Source: Cyanobacteria bacterium M_surface_7_m2_040 (GTDB taxonomy: Bacteria > Cyanobacteriota > Cyanobacteriia > PCC-6307 > Cyanobiaceae). From it: a DNA stretch of 6,248 bases. A program made the position numbers and the translations under genes. The stretch covers positions 1 to 6,248 of the forward strand of contig VGPQ01000088.1 of NCBI GenBank assembly GCA_016882555.1. The letters run 5' to 3'. How positions within the stretch are numbered: the first letter of the stretch is position 1; the number at the start of each line of letters is the position of its first letter. Below are positions 1 through 6,059 of this stretch, one piece after another. The notes under the pieces were generated by a model. It was not told the DNA's origin. It searched no databases and saw nothing but the letters and a program-made list of their open reading frames with translations.

Positions 1-2016
1 CGCTTTGTGGAGCTCGGCAAGATCGAGATCTGGAGCCGCAGCGAGGCCGCCAGCCGCCGCCCCGATGCCACCTACCTGCCGTTTGATCTGCTGGAGGTGG
101 CCGCCGCTGAGCCCCAGCTGATCCGGGGCCTGCTGGAGCAGCTGCTGGCTGATCTGGAGGCCGGCCGCTATCAGCTGCTGCCGATTCAGGAGTTTCCGAT
201 CAGCCAAACGGTGGATGCCTTCCGCCTGATGGCCCAGGCGCGCCACGTGGGCAAGGTGGTCATCACCAATCCCGATGCGATCGCTTCTACCAGCCGTCGA
301 CACTCGGCTCAGGCTTCACCCACTGGAGCGACCTCACGGCCGGTTGGATCACCCACCACAGCCATCGAGCCCGAGGCGACCTACCTGATCACCGGCGCCC
401 TCGGGGGCCTGGGGCTGCAACTGTGCCAGTGGCTGACTGATCAGGGCGCCCGCTCCCTGCTGCTGGTTGCTCGCTCGGCTGCCAGCCCCTCACAGGAGGC
501 CCAGCGTGTTCTCTCTGTGTTGGAGGAGCGGGGTGTGACCTGCACCCTGATCCCCTGCGACCTAGCAGCATCCGGGGCCGCCGCCGGCCAGCAGGAGCAG
601 ATCCTGGCTTCAGCGCTTGAAGCTGTGGAGCCCGGCAAGCCCCTGCGCGGCGTGTTCCACGCCGCGGGCATCCTCGACGACGGTCTGATCGAAGCGCAAA
701 CCCCCGAACGCCTGGCCGCGGTGCTGGCCCCCAAGCTCGGCGGCTGGCAGCTGCTCGAGCGTGCGCTCTCGAGCGCGCTCGTCAAGGTGTCCACAAAGGT
801 GGATACCTTCAAAACACCCGCCAGCGACAAGTCTTCCCACCAGCTGGGCCTCGACCAGCTGCAACAAGACCAGCTGCATTCAGCCCCGCCGCGTCCCTTT
901 GTGGTGCAGTTCTCGTCGATGGCGGCGCTGCTCGGTTCGCCGGGTCAGAGCAACTACTGCGCCGCCAACGGCGCCCTCGATGCCCTGGCAACAGCATCCG
1001 ATCGCCAGGGCCTTGGCCCCCAGCTCTCGATTCAGTGGGGTCCCTGGGACGGGGCCGGCATGGCCGGTGCGCTCAGCGAGCGCGAACGCCAGCGCTTTGG
1101 TGCCTTGGGTGTGCGCCTGCTGCTCCCCGATGGCGCCTTTGAAGCTCTGGGCATGCTGCTGCGCCGCGGCATCACCGGGGCCGTTGGCGCCCTCGATCTC
1201 GACTGGCCGCGGCTCGCCTCTCAGGCGAGCGCGCGCCAGGCGGCCCTGCTGGAGCCGATGGTGGCCCGCGCCAACGCCCGCGCTGCTGCGGGGCCTAACG
1301 CTGCTGGCGACTCTGGATCCGCCTCCGAAACCCCGGCCTACCTCAAGGTGCTGGAAGACACCCCGCCGCTTGAGCGCCAGCTGGTGCTGGTGGGGTTTGT
1401 GCAGCAGCAGCTGGCCAAGGTGATGGGTCTGGGCGATCCGCAGCAGATCGATCCCAGCGAACCCCTGTTCAACATGGGCCTCGATTCGTTGATGGCCCTC
1501 GAGCTCACGGTGCTGCTCGAGAAAAACCTGGGGGTGCGCCTCACCGAATCGCTGGTGTTTGAGCACCCCACCGTGGACGATCTGGTGCGCTATTTCCTGC
1601 GGGATGTGCTCTTCCCCGAACAGCCCAATGATCTGCTGGCTCCGAACGCTGGCGTTGGTGCGGGCGCGGTTGCAGGCGTTGGCGCGGGCCCGGGTGCAGG
1701 GGCTGGCGTTGGCGCTGGCGCCGGGGTCTCTTCTGGTAACGCTCCTGCGGAGCGACTGATTTCCACCTCTGAAGACACCACATCTAGCGTTTCGAAACTC
1801 CAAAAACCGGCCTCAGAAAGCACAGTCCCAACAACAACCTCCCCCTCGACCCCTCAAACATCAGCCAACCCCCAAGCAACATCCATATCTCAAGCAACAC
1901 CTTCCGAGGAGTCTTCGCCTCCCTCAACGGCCGCACCCACCGATTGGGACCAGCAGGTGGCCGATGTGGCGGCGATGGACACGGCCGATCTGCTCAAGCA
2001 GTTGCGCGGCGAATAA
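1..2016 (+). CDS. Type I modular polyketide synthase, C-terminal part (ER tail-KR-ACP), 5' truncated
   Basis: The reading frame is open from base 1 and gives 671 residues; the start lies outside the window. Residues 1-89 are the end of an NADPH enoylreductase domain (RFVELGK motif, HVGKVVIT end). Residues 127-395 are a ketoreductase with the TGALGGLG nucleotide-binding loop (131-138), Lys245, Ser306, Tyr319 and Asn323, so all catalytic residues are present. The LDD motif (225-227) marks a B-type ketoreductase, a family rule predicting a D-configured hydroxyl. Residues 453-540 are an acyl carrier protein with GLDSLMALEL; Ser496 is the phosphopantetheine site. The tail has a Gly/Ala repeat (550-576), a Ser/Thr/Pro-rich linker to about 647 and a short helix-like end (DWDQQVADVAAMD...), possibly a docking element. 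There is no thioesterase. The ketoreductase carries about 37 extra residues between Lys245 and Ser306. An ER-KR-ACP order implies a fully reducing module if an upstream dehydratase exists. The product is unknown. Confidence 0.95.
   Translation, partial: RFVELGKIEIWSRSEAASRRPDATYLPFDLLEVAAAEPQLIRGLLEQLLADLEAGRYQLLPIQEFPISQTVDAFRLMAQARHVGKVVITNPDAIASTSRRHSAQASPTGATSRPVGSPTTAIEPEATYLITGALGGLGLQLCQWLTDQGARSLLLVARSAASPSQEAQRVLSVLEERGVTCTLIPCDLAASGAAAGQQEQILASALEAVEPGKPLRGVFHAAGILDDGLIEAQTPERLAAVLAPKLGGWQLLERALSSALVKVSTKVDTFKTPASDKSSHQLGLDQLQQDQLHSAPPRPFVVQFSSMAALLGSPGQSNYCAANGALDALATASDRQGLGPQLSIQWGPWDGAGMAGALSERERQRFGALGVRLLLPDGAFEALGMLLRRGITGAVGALDLDWPRLASQASARQAALLEPMVARANARAAAGPNAAGDSGSASETPAYLKVLEDTPPLERQLVLVGFVQQQLAKVMGLGDPQQIDPSEPLFNMGLDSLMALELTVLLEKNLGVRLTESLVFEHPTVDDLVRYFLRDVLFPEQPNDLLAPNAGVGAGAVAGVGAGPGAGAGVGAGAGVSSGNAPAERLISTSEDTTSSVSKLQKPASESTVPTTTSPSTPQTSANPQATSISQATPSEESSPPSTAAPTDWDQQVADVAAMDTADLLKQLRGE
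277..284. repeat. HIP1 octamer GCGATCGC
   Basis: This is a perfect copy of the highly iterated palindrome that is over-represented in many cyanobacterial genomes. It lies inside the polyketide synthase coding sequence, in the linker between enoylreductase and ketoreductase. I found one perfect copy here, so it supports a cyanobacterial origin only weakly. Confidence 0.5.
757..809. repeat. Two adjacent inverted repeats inside the ketoreductase insertion
   Basis: Bases 757-780 can fold as a stem (GAGC/GCTC and GCGCT/AGCGC, with a two-base GT bulge and loop CTCG). Bases 784-809 form a second stem with 11-base arms matching at 10 positions (AAGGTGTCCAC, loop AAAG, GTGGATACCTT). Both lie at the start of the stretch that lengthens this ketoreductase relative to its family. 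They may be the remains of a small inserted element kept in frame, or chance structure in GC-rich coding DNA. Confidence 0.5.
1648..1728 (+). repeat. Degenerate Gly/Ala/Val coding repeat in the synthase tail
   Basis: This stretch encodes residues 550-576, made almost only of Gly, Ala and Val with one Pro. The 11-mer GCTGGCGTTGG occurs at 1648 and again at 1702, with a close variant near 1672. It follows the acyl carrier protein directly and should form a flexible linker. Such short repeats expand and shrink by slippage, so length may vary between strains. Confidence 0.75.
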
Positions 2017-2044
2017 AGGTCACGATCGACTTCGGCGCGGATCC

Positions 2045-2629
2045 TCACCCCTGTTCCATCAGGCGTTTGAGGATCGCCATCGACTGGCGCAGGTTGGCCT
2101 CGGTGAGCTCGTAGTAGAGCGGCCGCACAAAGCCAGGCACCACCGGATCGATCTGGATCTGGTGGCGCACGATCACTCCGCCGTTGACCGAGATGATCGT
2201 CCAGGTGCCGCGCAGCTGTTGGATCTTCTCGCCGCGCACCAGCTCATAACTGAGCTGGCGGGGGGGCTGCTCGCGCATCGTGAGCACGGCCTTGATGCGC
2301 TGGCCAAAGGTGTAGGGCGCCTGGTAGGTCTGCTGCAGCTCCACCACAGAGCCGTTGCGGCGCAGCACCTTGGCCTCCTTGATGTCGGGCATCACGCCGG
2401 CCATGGCTTCGTAGTTGACCAGCACGGCCCAGGCCCGCTTGGCCGGCACCGCCACAAACACGCTGGCGGTGTAGTTGCCCTGGCTGCCTTGGAGGGTGGG
2501 TTTGGCGCCGCTGGCTTGGGCGATCAGCACCGCTGGGGCTGCCGCTGCTTGGGCCTGGGGCCAGCCGCTGAGGCCAGCTACGCTCAGCAGCACAGCAGCC
2601 ATGGGCCGCAGTCGCGCAGGGTGCAGCAC
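2045..2629 (-). CDS. Exported SRPBCC-fold (polyketide cyclase/START-like) protein
   Basis: The gene encodes about 194 residues from a GTG at 2629, or 185 from the ATG at 2602. I prefer the GTG because it gives a signal peptide with a basic start (MLHPARLRPM), a hydrophobic core and an AQA cleavage site; from the ATG no Lys or Arg precedes the core. Neither start has a clear Shine-Dalgarno. After the signal, residues from about 46 match the SRPBCC/polyketide cyclase-dehydrase pattern: a strand-rich opening (YTASVFVAVPAKRAWAVLVN), a GVMPDIKEAKVLRR stretch, and a C-terminal amphipathic helix (LYYELTEANLRQSMAILKRL). Proteins of this fold bind lipids or other hydrophobic ligands in a deep cavity. 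This one probably acts in the periplasm or thylakoid lumen, so it is unlikely to cyclise a chain still on the cytoplasmic synthase. It is convergent with the synthase gene and divergent from the hydrolase gene. The ligand is unknown. Confidence 0.82.
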   Translation of the reverse strand: MLHPARLRPMAAVLLSVAGLSGWPQAQAAAAPAVLIAQASGAKPTLQGSQGNYTASVFVAVPAKRAWAVLVNYEAMAGVMPDIKEAKVLRRNGSVVELQQTYQAPYTFGQRIKAVLTMREQPPRQLSYELVRGEKIQQLRGTWTIISVNGGVIVRHQIQIDPVVPGFVRPLYYELTEANLRQSMAILKRLMEQG

Positions 2630-2683
2630 GGTTTGACGGGCCTGGAACAACTGGATCGGGATTCGAAACGGGATTCGAACGTT
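2630..2683. promoter_or_regulatory. Divergent intergenic region with a 12-bp tandem repeat
   Basis: The spacer between the divergent exported-protein and hydrolase genes is 54 bases with the chosen starts. Bases 2657-2668 and 2669-2680 are two copies of CGGGATTCGAA plus A or C, 11 of 12 positions identical, each centred on the palindrome TTCGAA. The second copy ends three bases before the GTG of the hydrolase gene, where a bound protein would block transcription or translation. A TTGACG hexamer at 2633-2638 resembles a -35 box for the plus strand, but no convincing -10 box follows. The role as an operator is inferred. Confidence 0.35.
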
Positions 2684-3850
2684 GTGCCGCAGAGCGATCA
2701 AAGGCCTAGCGATCAAGGGAGTCTCCCCAAGCGCATTTATTTTCTCAGCGGTTTCGACCCCCGCGGCTCCTCGTTTTATTACCGCCTGTTCGTCGAGCAA
2801 TTGGCCGCGTTTGCCGGCCGCAGCGGTCGCCGGCTTTCGGTCAGCCGTCGCCGCGGGCAAAAGGATCCCCTGGTCAGTTCCTGGCAGGTGCTGGAAGAAC
2901 GTCAACCATCCGGTGCACCCAACAGCTCTGAGCAGCGAGTCAGGCTTGAGGTGTGCTTCCTGCATTGGGATGACATTGCCCGTCAGAACTGGCCTAAGAA
3001 CCCGTTGCGGCTGATTGCCGATGGAGTTGGCATCTATGGCTGGTATCTACTGCGCGGTGGGCTGCTGCGCATTGGTCGCTGGGCACCAACGGTGGCGTTG
3101 TGTGGCCTCTGGCCTTTTTTGTTTTTTGTGTTCTGGGTGGTGTTGACCCTGGCTGTGGCAACAGCGCTGGCCCAAGCGGTTCATCTTTGGCTGGGTTTTG
3201 CGCTGGCGGCAGTGCTGGTGGCGGCGGCCTGGCGCCTGGCCGAGCTTCAGGGTGTGGTCTGGCTGTATCGCTCAATCCGCTTCACCCACCGGCTGGGCCA
3301 GGCCCGCGACGGGGGATTGCGGTTGCGCTTGATCGAGCTGGCCCAGCGCATCCTGGCGATCGAGCAGGCATCGCCCGCTGCGCGCGTGCAGCTGGTGGGC
3401 CACAGCTCCGGCAGCTTTGTGATGGCGATGCTGGCGGCTGAGCTGCGCCGCCAGCCCACGTTTGACGCTGCGCTGGCACCTCGCCTCAGCCTGCTGAGCC
3501 TGGGCCAAAACCTGGCCAACCTGGCAGTGCACAAGGGTGCCGCCGCCTTCCACAACGACCTGCGCATCCTGGCCGCCGTGCCCCGTCTCCCCTGGCGCGA
3601 CATCACCTCAGCCGACGACTATCTGTGCTTTGCCGGCGTTGACCCCTACCGCAGTTGTCGCATCGCGATTGAGCCGCCCGCCTACCCGCAGCTCGATCGC
3701 ATCAATTTGGCCCAACGCCTGGGCCTCGCCAGCTGGTGGGCCCTGATCACCAACCAGTTCCCCTTGCATTTCGAGTATCTGCACACGGCGCCGCCCGAGC
3801 GCCAGGGGGGCTTCGACTACTTCGAGGAGCTGCTGGGAGAGCGGTCATGA
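2684..3850 (+). CDS. Membrane-associated alpha/beta-hydrolase-like protein
   Basis: From the GTG at 2684 the product has 388 residues. That start was chosen because homologous-looking sequence begins at once (KRIYFLSGFDPRGSSFYYRLF, residues 13-33) and no other ATG, GTG or TTG lies in frame just upstream. A GHSSGS nucleophile elbow at 239-244 places the likely catalytic serine at 241. Asp320 (GVDPYR) and His362 or His367 are candidate partners in the right order, not proven. Residues about 136-160 and 165-183 form two hydrophobic spans, probably a membrane hairpin inserted before the nucleophile, with the enzyme on the cytoplasmic side. The first nine bases of AGCGATCAA occur twice near the start (2693, 2708). 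Its stop overlaps the P450 start by four bases, so the two are probably co-translated. It could be a lipase, thioesterase or acyltransferase; the substrate cannot be read from sequence. As the neighbouring synthase lacks a thioesterase, release in trans is one idea. Confidence 0.8.
   Translation: MPQSDQRPSDQGSLPKRIYFLSGFDPRGSSFYYRLFVEQLAAFAGRSGRRLSVSRRRGQKDPLVSSWQVLEERQPSGAPNSSEQRVRLEVCFLHWDDIARQNWPKNPLRLIADGVGIYGWYLLRGGLLRIGRWAPTVALCGLWPFLFFVFWVVLTLAVATALAQAVHLWLGFALAAVLVAAAWRLAELQGVVWLYRSIRFTHRLGQARDGGLRLRLIELAQRILAIEQASPAARVQLVGHSSGSFVMAMLAAELRRQPTFDAALAPRLSLLSLGQNLANLAVHKGAAAFHNDLRILAAVPRLPWRDITSADDYLCFAGVDPYRSCRIAIEPPAYPQLDRINLAQRLGLASWWALITNQFPLHFEYLHTAPPERQGGFDYFEELLGERS
3835..3840 (+). 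promoter_or_regulatory. Ribosome binding site of the P450 gene
   Basis: GGGAGA lies inside the last codons of the hydrolase gene, six bases before the ATG at 3847. It is the clearest Shine-Dalgarno in the window and decides the P450 start: the next in-frame ATG at 3862 has none. With the ATGA overlap it points to translational coupling. Confidence 0.65.
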
Positions 3851-5508
3851 CTGATCGCGCCATGAGCCAAGCCGCAGACCCCACCGCACAACAAGCTTCA
3901 GGTAATGCTCCATTGCGTTGTCCGGTGCTTCGCGAACCCGTCTACCCCCGGCCGGCGCCCTACAAGAAGCATTTCTTCTGGCGCCTGCTCAAGGGATTGC
4001 ACAGCTGGTTTGGTTTGCTGAGCGATGTGGATTTCCAGATCCCCATCGGCTCGGTGCAGTTCTTGGGGCTGAATCTGTTTCTGGTGAACGATCCGGCCAC
4101 GGTCAAGCGGCTGATGGTCGATGAGGTCGAGGATTTCCCCAAGCACCCCTACACGCTCTGGATCCTGGAGCCATTGATTGGCCGGGCGATCTTCTCAGTG
4201 AATGGGCCCGAATGGGCTCGCCAGCGCCGCCTGGTCGATCAAGCGTTCCAGGTGGCGCAGCTGCGCCGGGTGCTGCCCCAGATGCAGGGCGCCGTTGAGG
4301 CCATGGTGGCCCGCCTGGATGCGGAGATCGCGGCTGCCAGCACGCTTACTCAGCAACCCGCCGTGCCGGTCACCATCGAGATCGATGAGGCGATGACCCT
4401 GGTCACCGCCGATGTGATCGTGCGCACGATCCTCTCGCGCCCGCTCGAGGCGGCCGAGGCGGCGGGCATTTTTGATGCTTTCGCCCGCTACCAGCGGCGT
4501 GCTGGCCAGGCGCTGATGCTGCGCTTTCTGCGCCTGCCGCAAGACAAGCTGCAGGCCTACCTGGGCCGCCATGCCCGCACCATTCGCGGCTGGATCCGCG
4601 AGGCCATCGATTCGCGCTTGTTGGAGCCCGCGCAGCAGCCTCCAAATGGTTTGCACAATGGTGATCACAATTTTGAGAGTCGCGGCGATCACCCCGAACC
4701 GCCTCAGGACCTGCTGCAGGCCCTGATCGACGCCCGCGATCCCGACACCGGCGGCCGTTTCAGCCGCGATGAGCTGCTCGATCAGGTCTGTTTTCTGTTT
4801 TTGGCGGGGCATGAAACCTCCGCCAGCTCTTTGGGCATGGCGGTTTACCTGCTTAGCTGTTATCCAGAAGCGCAAGCTCGCCTGCGCGCTGAGGTGCTGG
4901 AGCTGCTGAGCTCGCAACCCGGCGCGACTGAAGGCACGTTTGCAGCCGCTTCTGACCGCCCCCTCACCTTTGAAGACTTGCGCCAGCTGCCCTATGCGGC
5001 GGCGGTGTTCAACGAAACGCTGCGGCTGTATCCGCCGGTGAGCTTTTTCATTCGCGAATCCCAGCGCGATGGCGAGCTGGTGGATCGCCGCTGCCCGATG
5101 CGCTCGCTGGTCACCCTGTCTCCCTGGGTGATCCAGCGCCAGGAGGGCCAGTGGCTCCAGCCCCACGCCTTTGACCCGGAGCGTTTTTTGAGTGATTCGG
5201 GCGCGTCACCGGCGCAAAACTCCCAGAACCGCCAGTTGGCGCGCGACGTGTGGCTCCCCTTTGGCCTGGGGCCGCGCAAATGCCCTGGTGCTGCCTTTGC
5301 CCTGCAAGAGGCGCTGTTGGTGCTGGCCGAGCTGGTGCGCCGCTACGAACTGCTGCCCGCCGACGGACCCGCCCCCGACCTTGTCGGCCGCCTGACCCTG
5401 CGCTCGCGCAACGGCATCCGCCTCAAACTGTGGCGTTTGCCTACAGTGATGACATTATCAGATAACGTCATCATCGATGCGCACGATCATCGATCTGCCA
5501 GACACTGA
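3847..5508 (+). CDS. Cytochrome P450 monooxygenase
   Basis: The product has 553 residues, longer than the usual 400-470 of soluble bacterial P450s. Motifs appear in order: I-helix oxygen-activation motif AGHETS at 320-325, ExxR at 390-393 (ETLR), PERF at 444-447, and the heme loop FGLGPRKCPG from 472 with Cys479 as the iron ligand, followed by the L-helix. All hallmark residues are intact. The overall pattern (GAAFALQEA after the cysteine) recalls fatty-acid-type P450s such as the CYP102/CYP4-like and cyanobacterial CYP110 groups, but I cannot assign a family. No reductase domain is fused, so ferredoxin or another partner must supply electrons. Extra length sits in an Asn/His/Gln-rich loop (about residues 260-285) and in a loop near 360-370. 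The last 20 residues or so come from the toxin-antitoxin operator and antitoxin start, so the original stop may have been lost. It is coupled to the hydrolase gene and probably oxidises a hydrophobic chain. Confidence 0.95.
   Translation: MTDRAMSQAADPTAQQASGNAPLRCPVLREPVYPRPAPYKKHFFWRLLKGLHSWFGLLSDVDFQIPIGSVQFLGLNLFLVNDPATVKRLMVDEVEDFPKHPYTLWILEPLIGRAIFSVNGPEWARQRRLVDQAFQVAQLRRVLPQMQGAVEAMVARLDAEIAAASTLTQQPAVPVTIEIDEAMTLVTADVIVRTILSRPLEAAEAAGIFDAFARYQRRAGQALMLRFLRLPQDKLQAYLGRHARTIRGWIREAIDSRLLEPAQQPPNGLHNGDHNFESRGDHPEPPQDLLQALIDARDPDTGGRFSRDELLDQVCFLFLAGHETSASSLGMAVYLLSCYPEAQARLRAEVLELLSSQPGATEGTFAAASDRPLTFEDLRQLPYAAAVFNETLRLYPPVSFFIRESQRDGELVDRRCPMRSLVTLSPWVIQRQEGQWLQPHAFDPERFLSDSGASPAQNSQNRQLARDVWLPFGLGPRKCPGAAFALQEALLVLAELVRRYELLPADGPAPDLVGRLTLRSRNGIRLKLWRLPTVMTLSDNVIIDAHDHRSARH
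5447..5473. promoter_or_regulatory. Palindromic operator, with possible promoter, of the toxin-antitoxin module
   Basis: Two 13-base arms, TGATGACATTATC and GATAACGTCATCA, flank one central A; 12 of 13 positions pair. The palindrome ends three bases before the antitoxin ATG, the usual place where a ribbon-helix-helix antitoxin represses its own operon. A weak promoter can be read across it: TTGCCT at 5437-5442 and GATAAC at 5461-5466, 18 bases apart. The whole site is also translated as part of the P450 C-terminus. Confidence 0.7.
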
Positions 5509-5698
5509 TCGTGCGGCGCTCGACGCGCAGTGCCTGCAGCACGGTTTGTAGCGGGCCGAGGCGATCCGCCAGGCCTTGCGCCTTTGGCTTCAGCAGCAGA
5601 GCCCAAACACTGGGAGCGTGTTCGGGCTCTGGTCTGATCGCGAGCAAGACGCGGTTGCAATGCAGCAGGCCCTGCGGGATGAGTGGTCAGGCCGGTGA
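5477..5698 (+). pseudogene. Ribbon-helix-helix antitoxin, broken by an in-frame TAG
   Basis: From the ATG at 5477 the frame reads MRTIIDLPDTDRAALDAQCL, then QHGL and a TAG at 5549-5551. It continues without break as RAEAIRQALRLWLQQQ and on to a TGA at 5696-5698. The joined product would be 73 residues, a typical length for ribbon-helix-helix antitoxins: a beta strand (RTIIDL) that binds DNA, two helices, then a toxin-binding tail. In relatives of this pattern the residue before RAEAIR is usually Ser or Thr, so a single change such as TCG to TAG would explain the stop. The peptide actually made has 24 residues and lacks most of the fold. No ATG restores the DNA-binding strand downstream. The start overlaps the P450 gene by 32 bases, and the end overlaps the toxin ATG by one base. 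A sequencing error is possible. Confidence 0.8.
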
Positions 5699-6056
5699 TG
5701 CGCCTCCTCGACACCAACATCCTGATCGACGTGCTGCGTGGGGAACAGGCTGCAAGGGATTGGCTTGAACAGCAGCAGCCCCCGCCATCAGCGTGATCAC
5801 GTGGATTGAGGTCTTGGTGGGCTGCCGTGCTGAGGAGGTGCCGATTGTTGAGTCTTGGCTTGAGAGTTTTGATCGCCTGCCGATGGATCAGGCGGTGGCC
5901 GCTCTCACCGTGACCCTCAGGCAGCGCCATGGCCTCAAGATCCCTGATGCCATCATCCTGGCGACGGCTCAACACCATGGGCTGCAGCTGGTCACACGCA
6001 ATGTGCGCGATTTCCCGTTGGCCTTGGGATCGGTGCTGCATCCTTACGTGCTTTGA
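5698..6056 (+). pseudogene. PIN-domain (VapC-type) toxin, frameshifted
   Basis: The first frame, from the ATG at 5698 (or the GTG at 5695), reads MRLLDTNILIDVLRGEQAAR and ends at a TGA at 5794-5796 after 32 residues. The rest of the domain lies in another frame from about 5781 to the TGA at 6056, starting AISVITWIEVLVGC. One missing base in the C run at 5779-5783 accounts for the break; adding it gives 119 residues, normal for this family. The rejoined protein keeps the PIN acidic site: Asp5, Glu38, Asp84 and the TRNVRDF end with Asn102/Asp105. PIN toxins are metal-dependent ribonucleases that usually cut tRNA or rRNA. As read, the first fragment lacks three of the acidic residues, so it should be inactive. 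The second fragment could start at GTG 5793 but would lack Asp5. The gene follows the antitoxin in the normal order, with a TGATG overlap. Confidence 0.85.
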
Positions 6057-6059
6057 GCT

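Noticed and set aside
880..1803. A long minus-strand open frame of 307 codons opposite the synthase.
   Set aside because: It is the complement of a GC-rich coding region, with His/Gln/Arg-rich translation and no domain; the plus-strand domains are unambiguous.
2017..2044. Possible bidirectional terminator between the convergent synthase and SRPBCC genes.
   Set aside because: I found no stem with a following T run on either strand in these 28 bases.
1964..2683. A plus-strand open frame extends the hydrolase gene upstream to 1964.
   Set aside because: It overlaps the synthase end and lies antisense to the SRPBCC gene, with His/Leu-rich sequence lacking any domain. The recognisable protein starts after 2684.
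2657..2684. TTCGAATCCC on the minus strand resembles a tRNA T-loop, hinting at a tRNA fragment or attachment site.
   Set aside because: The flanking bases do not form the five-pair T-stem and there is no acceptor stem or anticodon arm. A simple tandem repeat explains it better.
2630..2965. The minus-strand frame of the SRPBCC gene stays open back to 2965.
   Set aside because: That part is antisense to the hydrolase gene and would place the signal peptide inside the protein.
4195..5166. A long minus-strand open frame of 323 codons opposite the P450.
   Set aside because: It is antisense to intact P450 motifs and has no recognisable domain or start signal.
5487..6041. A minus-strand open frame of 184 codons across the toxin-antitoxin region.
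   Set aside because: The plus-strand frames carry clear antitoxin and PIN motifs, while this one has none.
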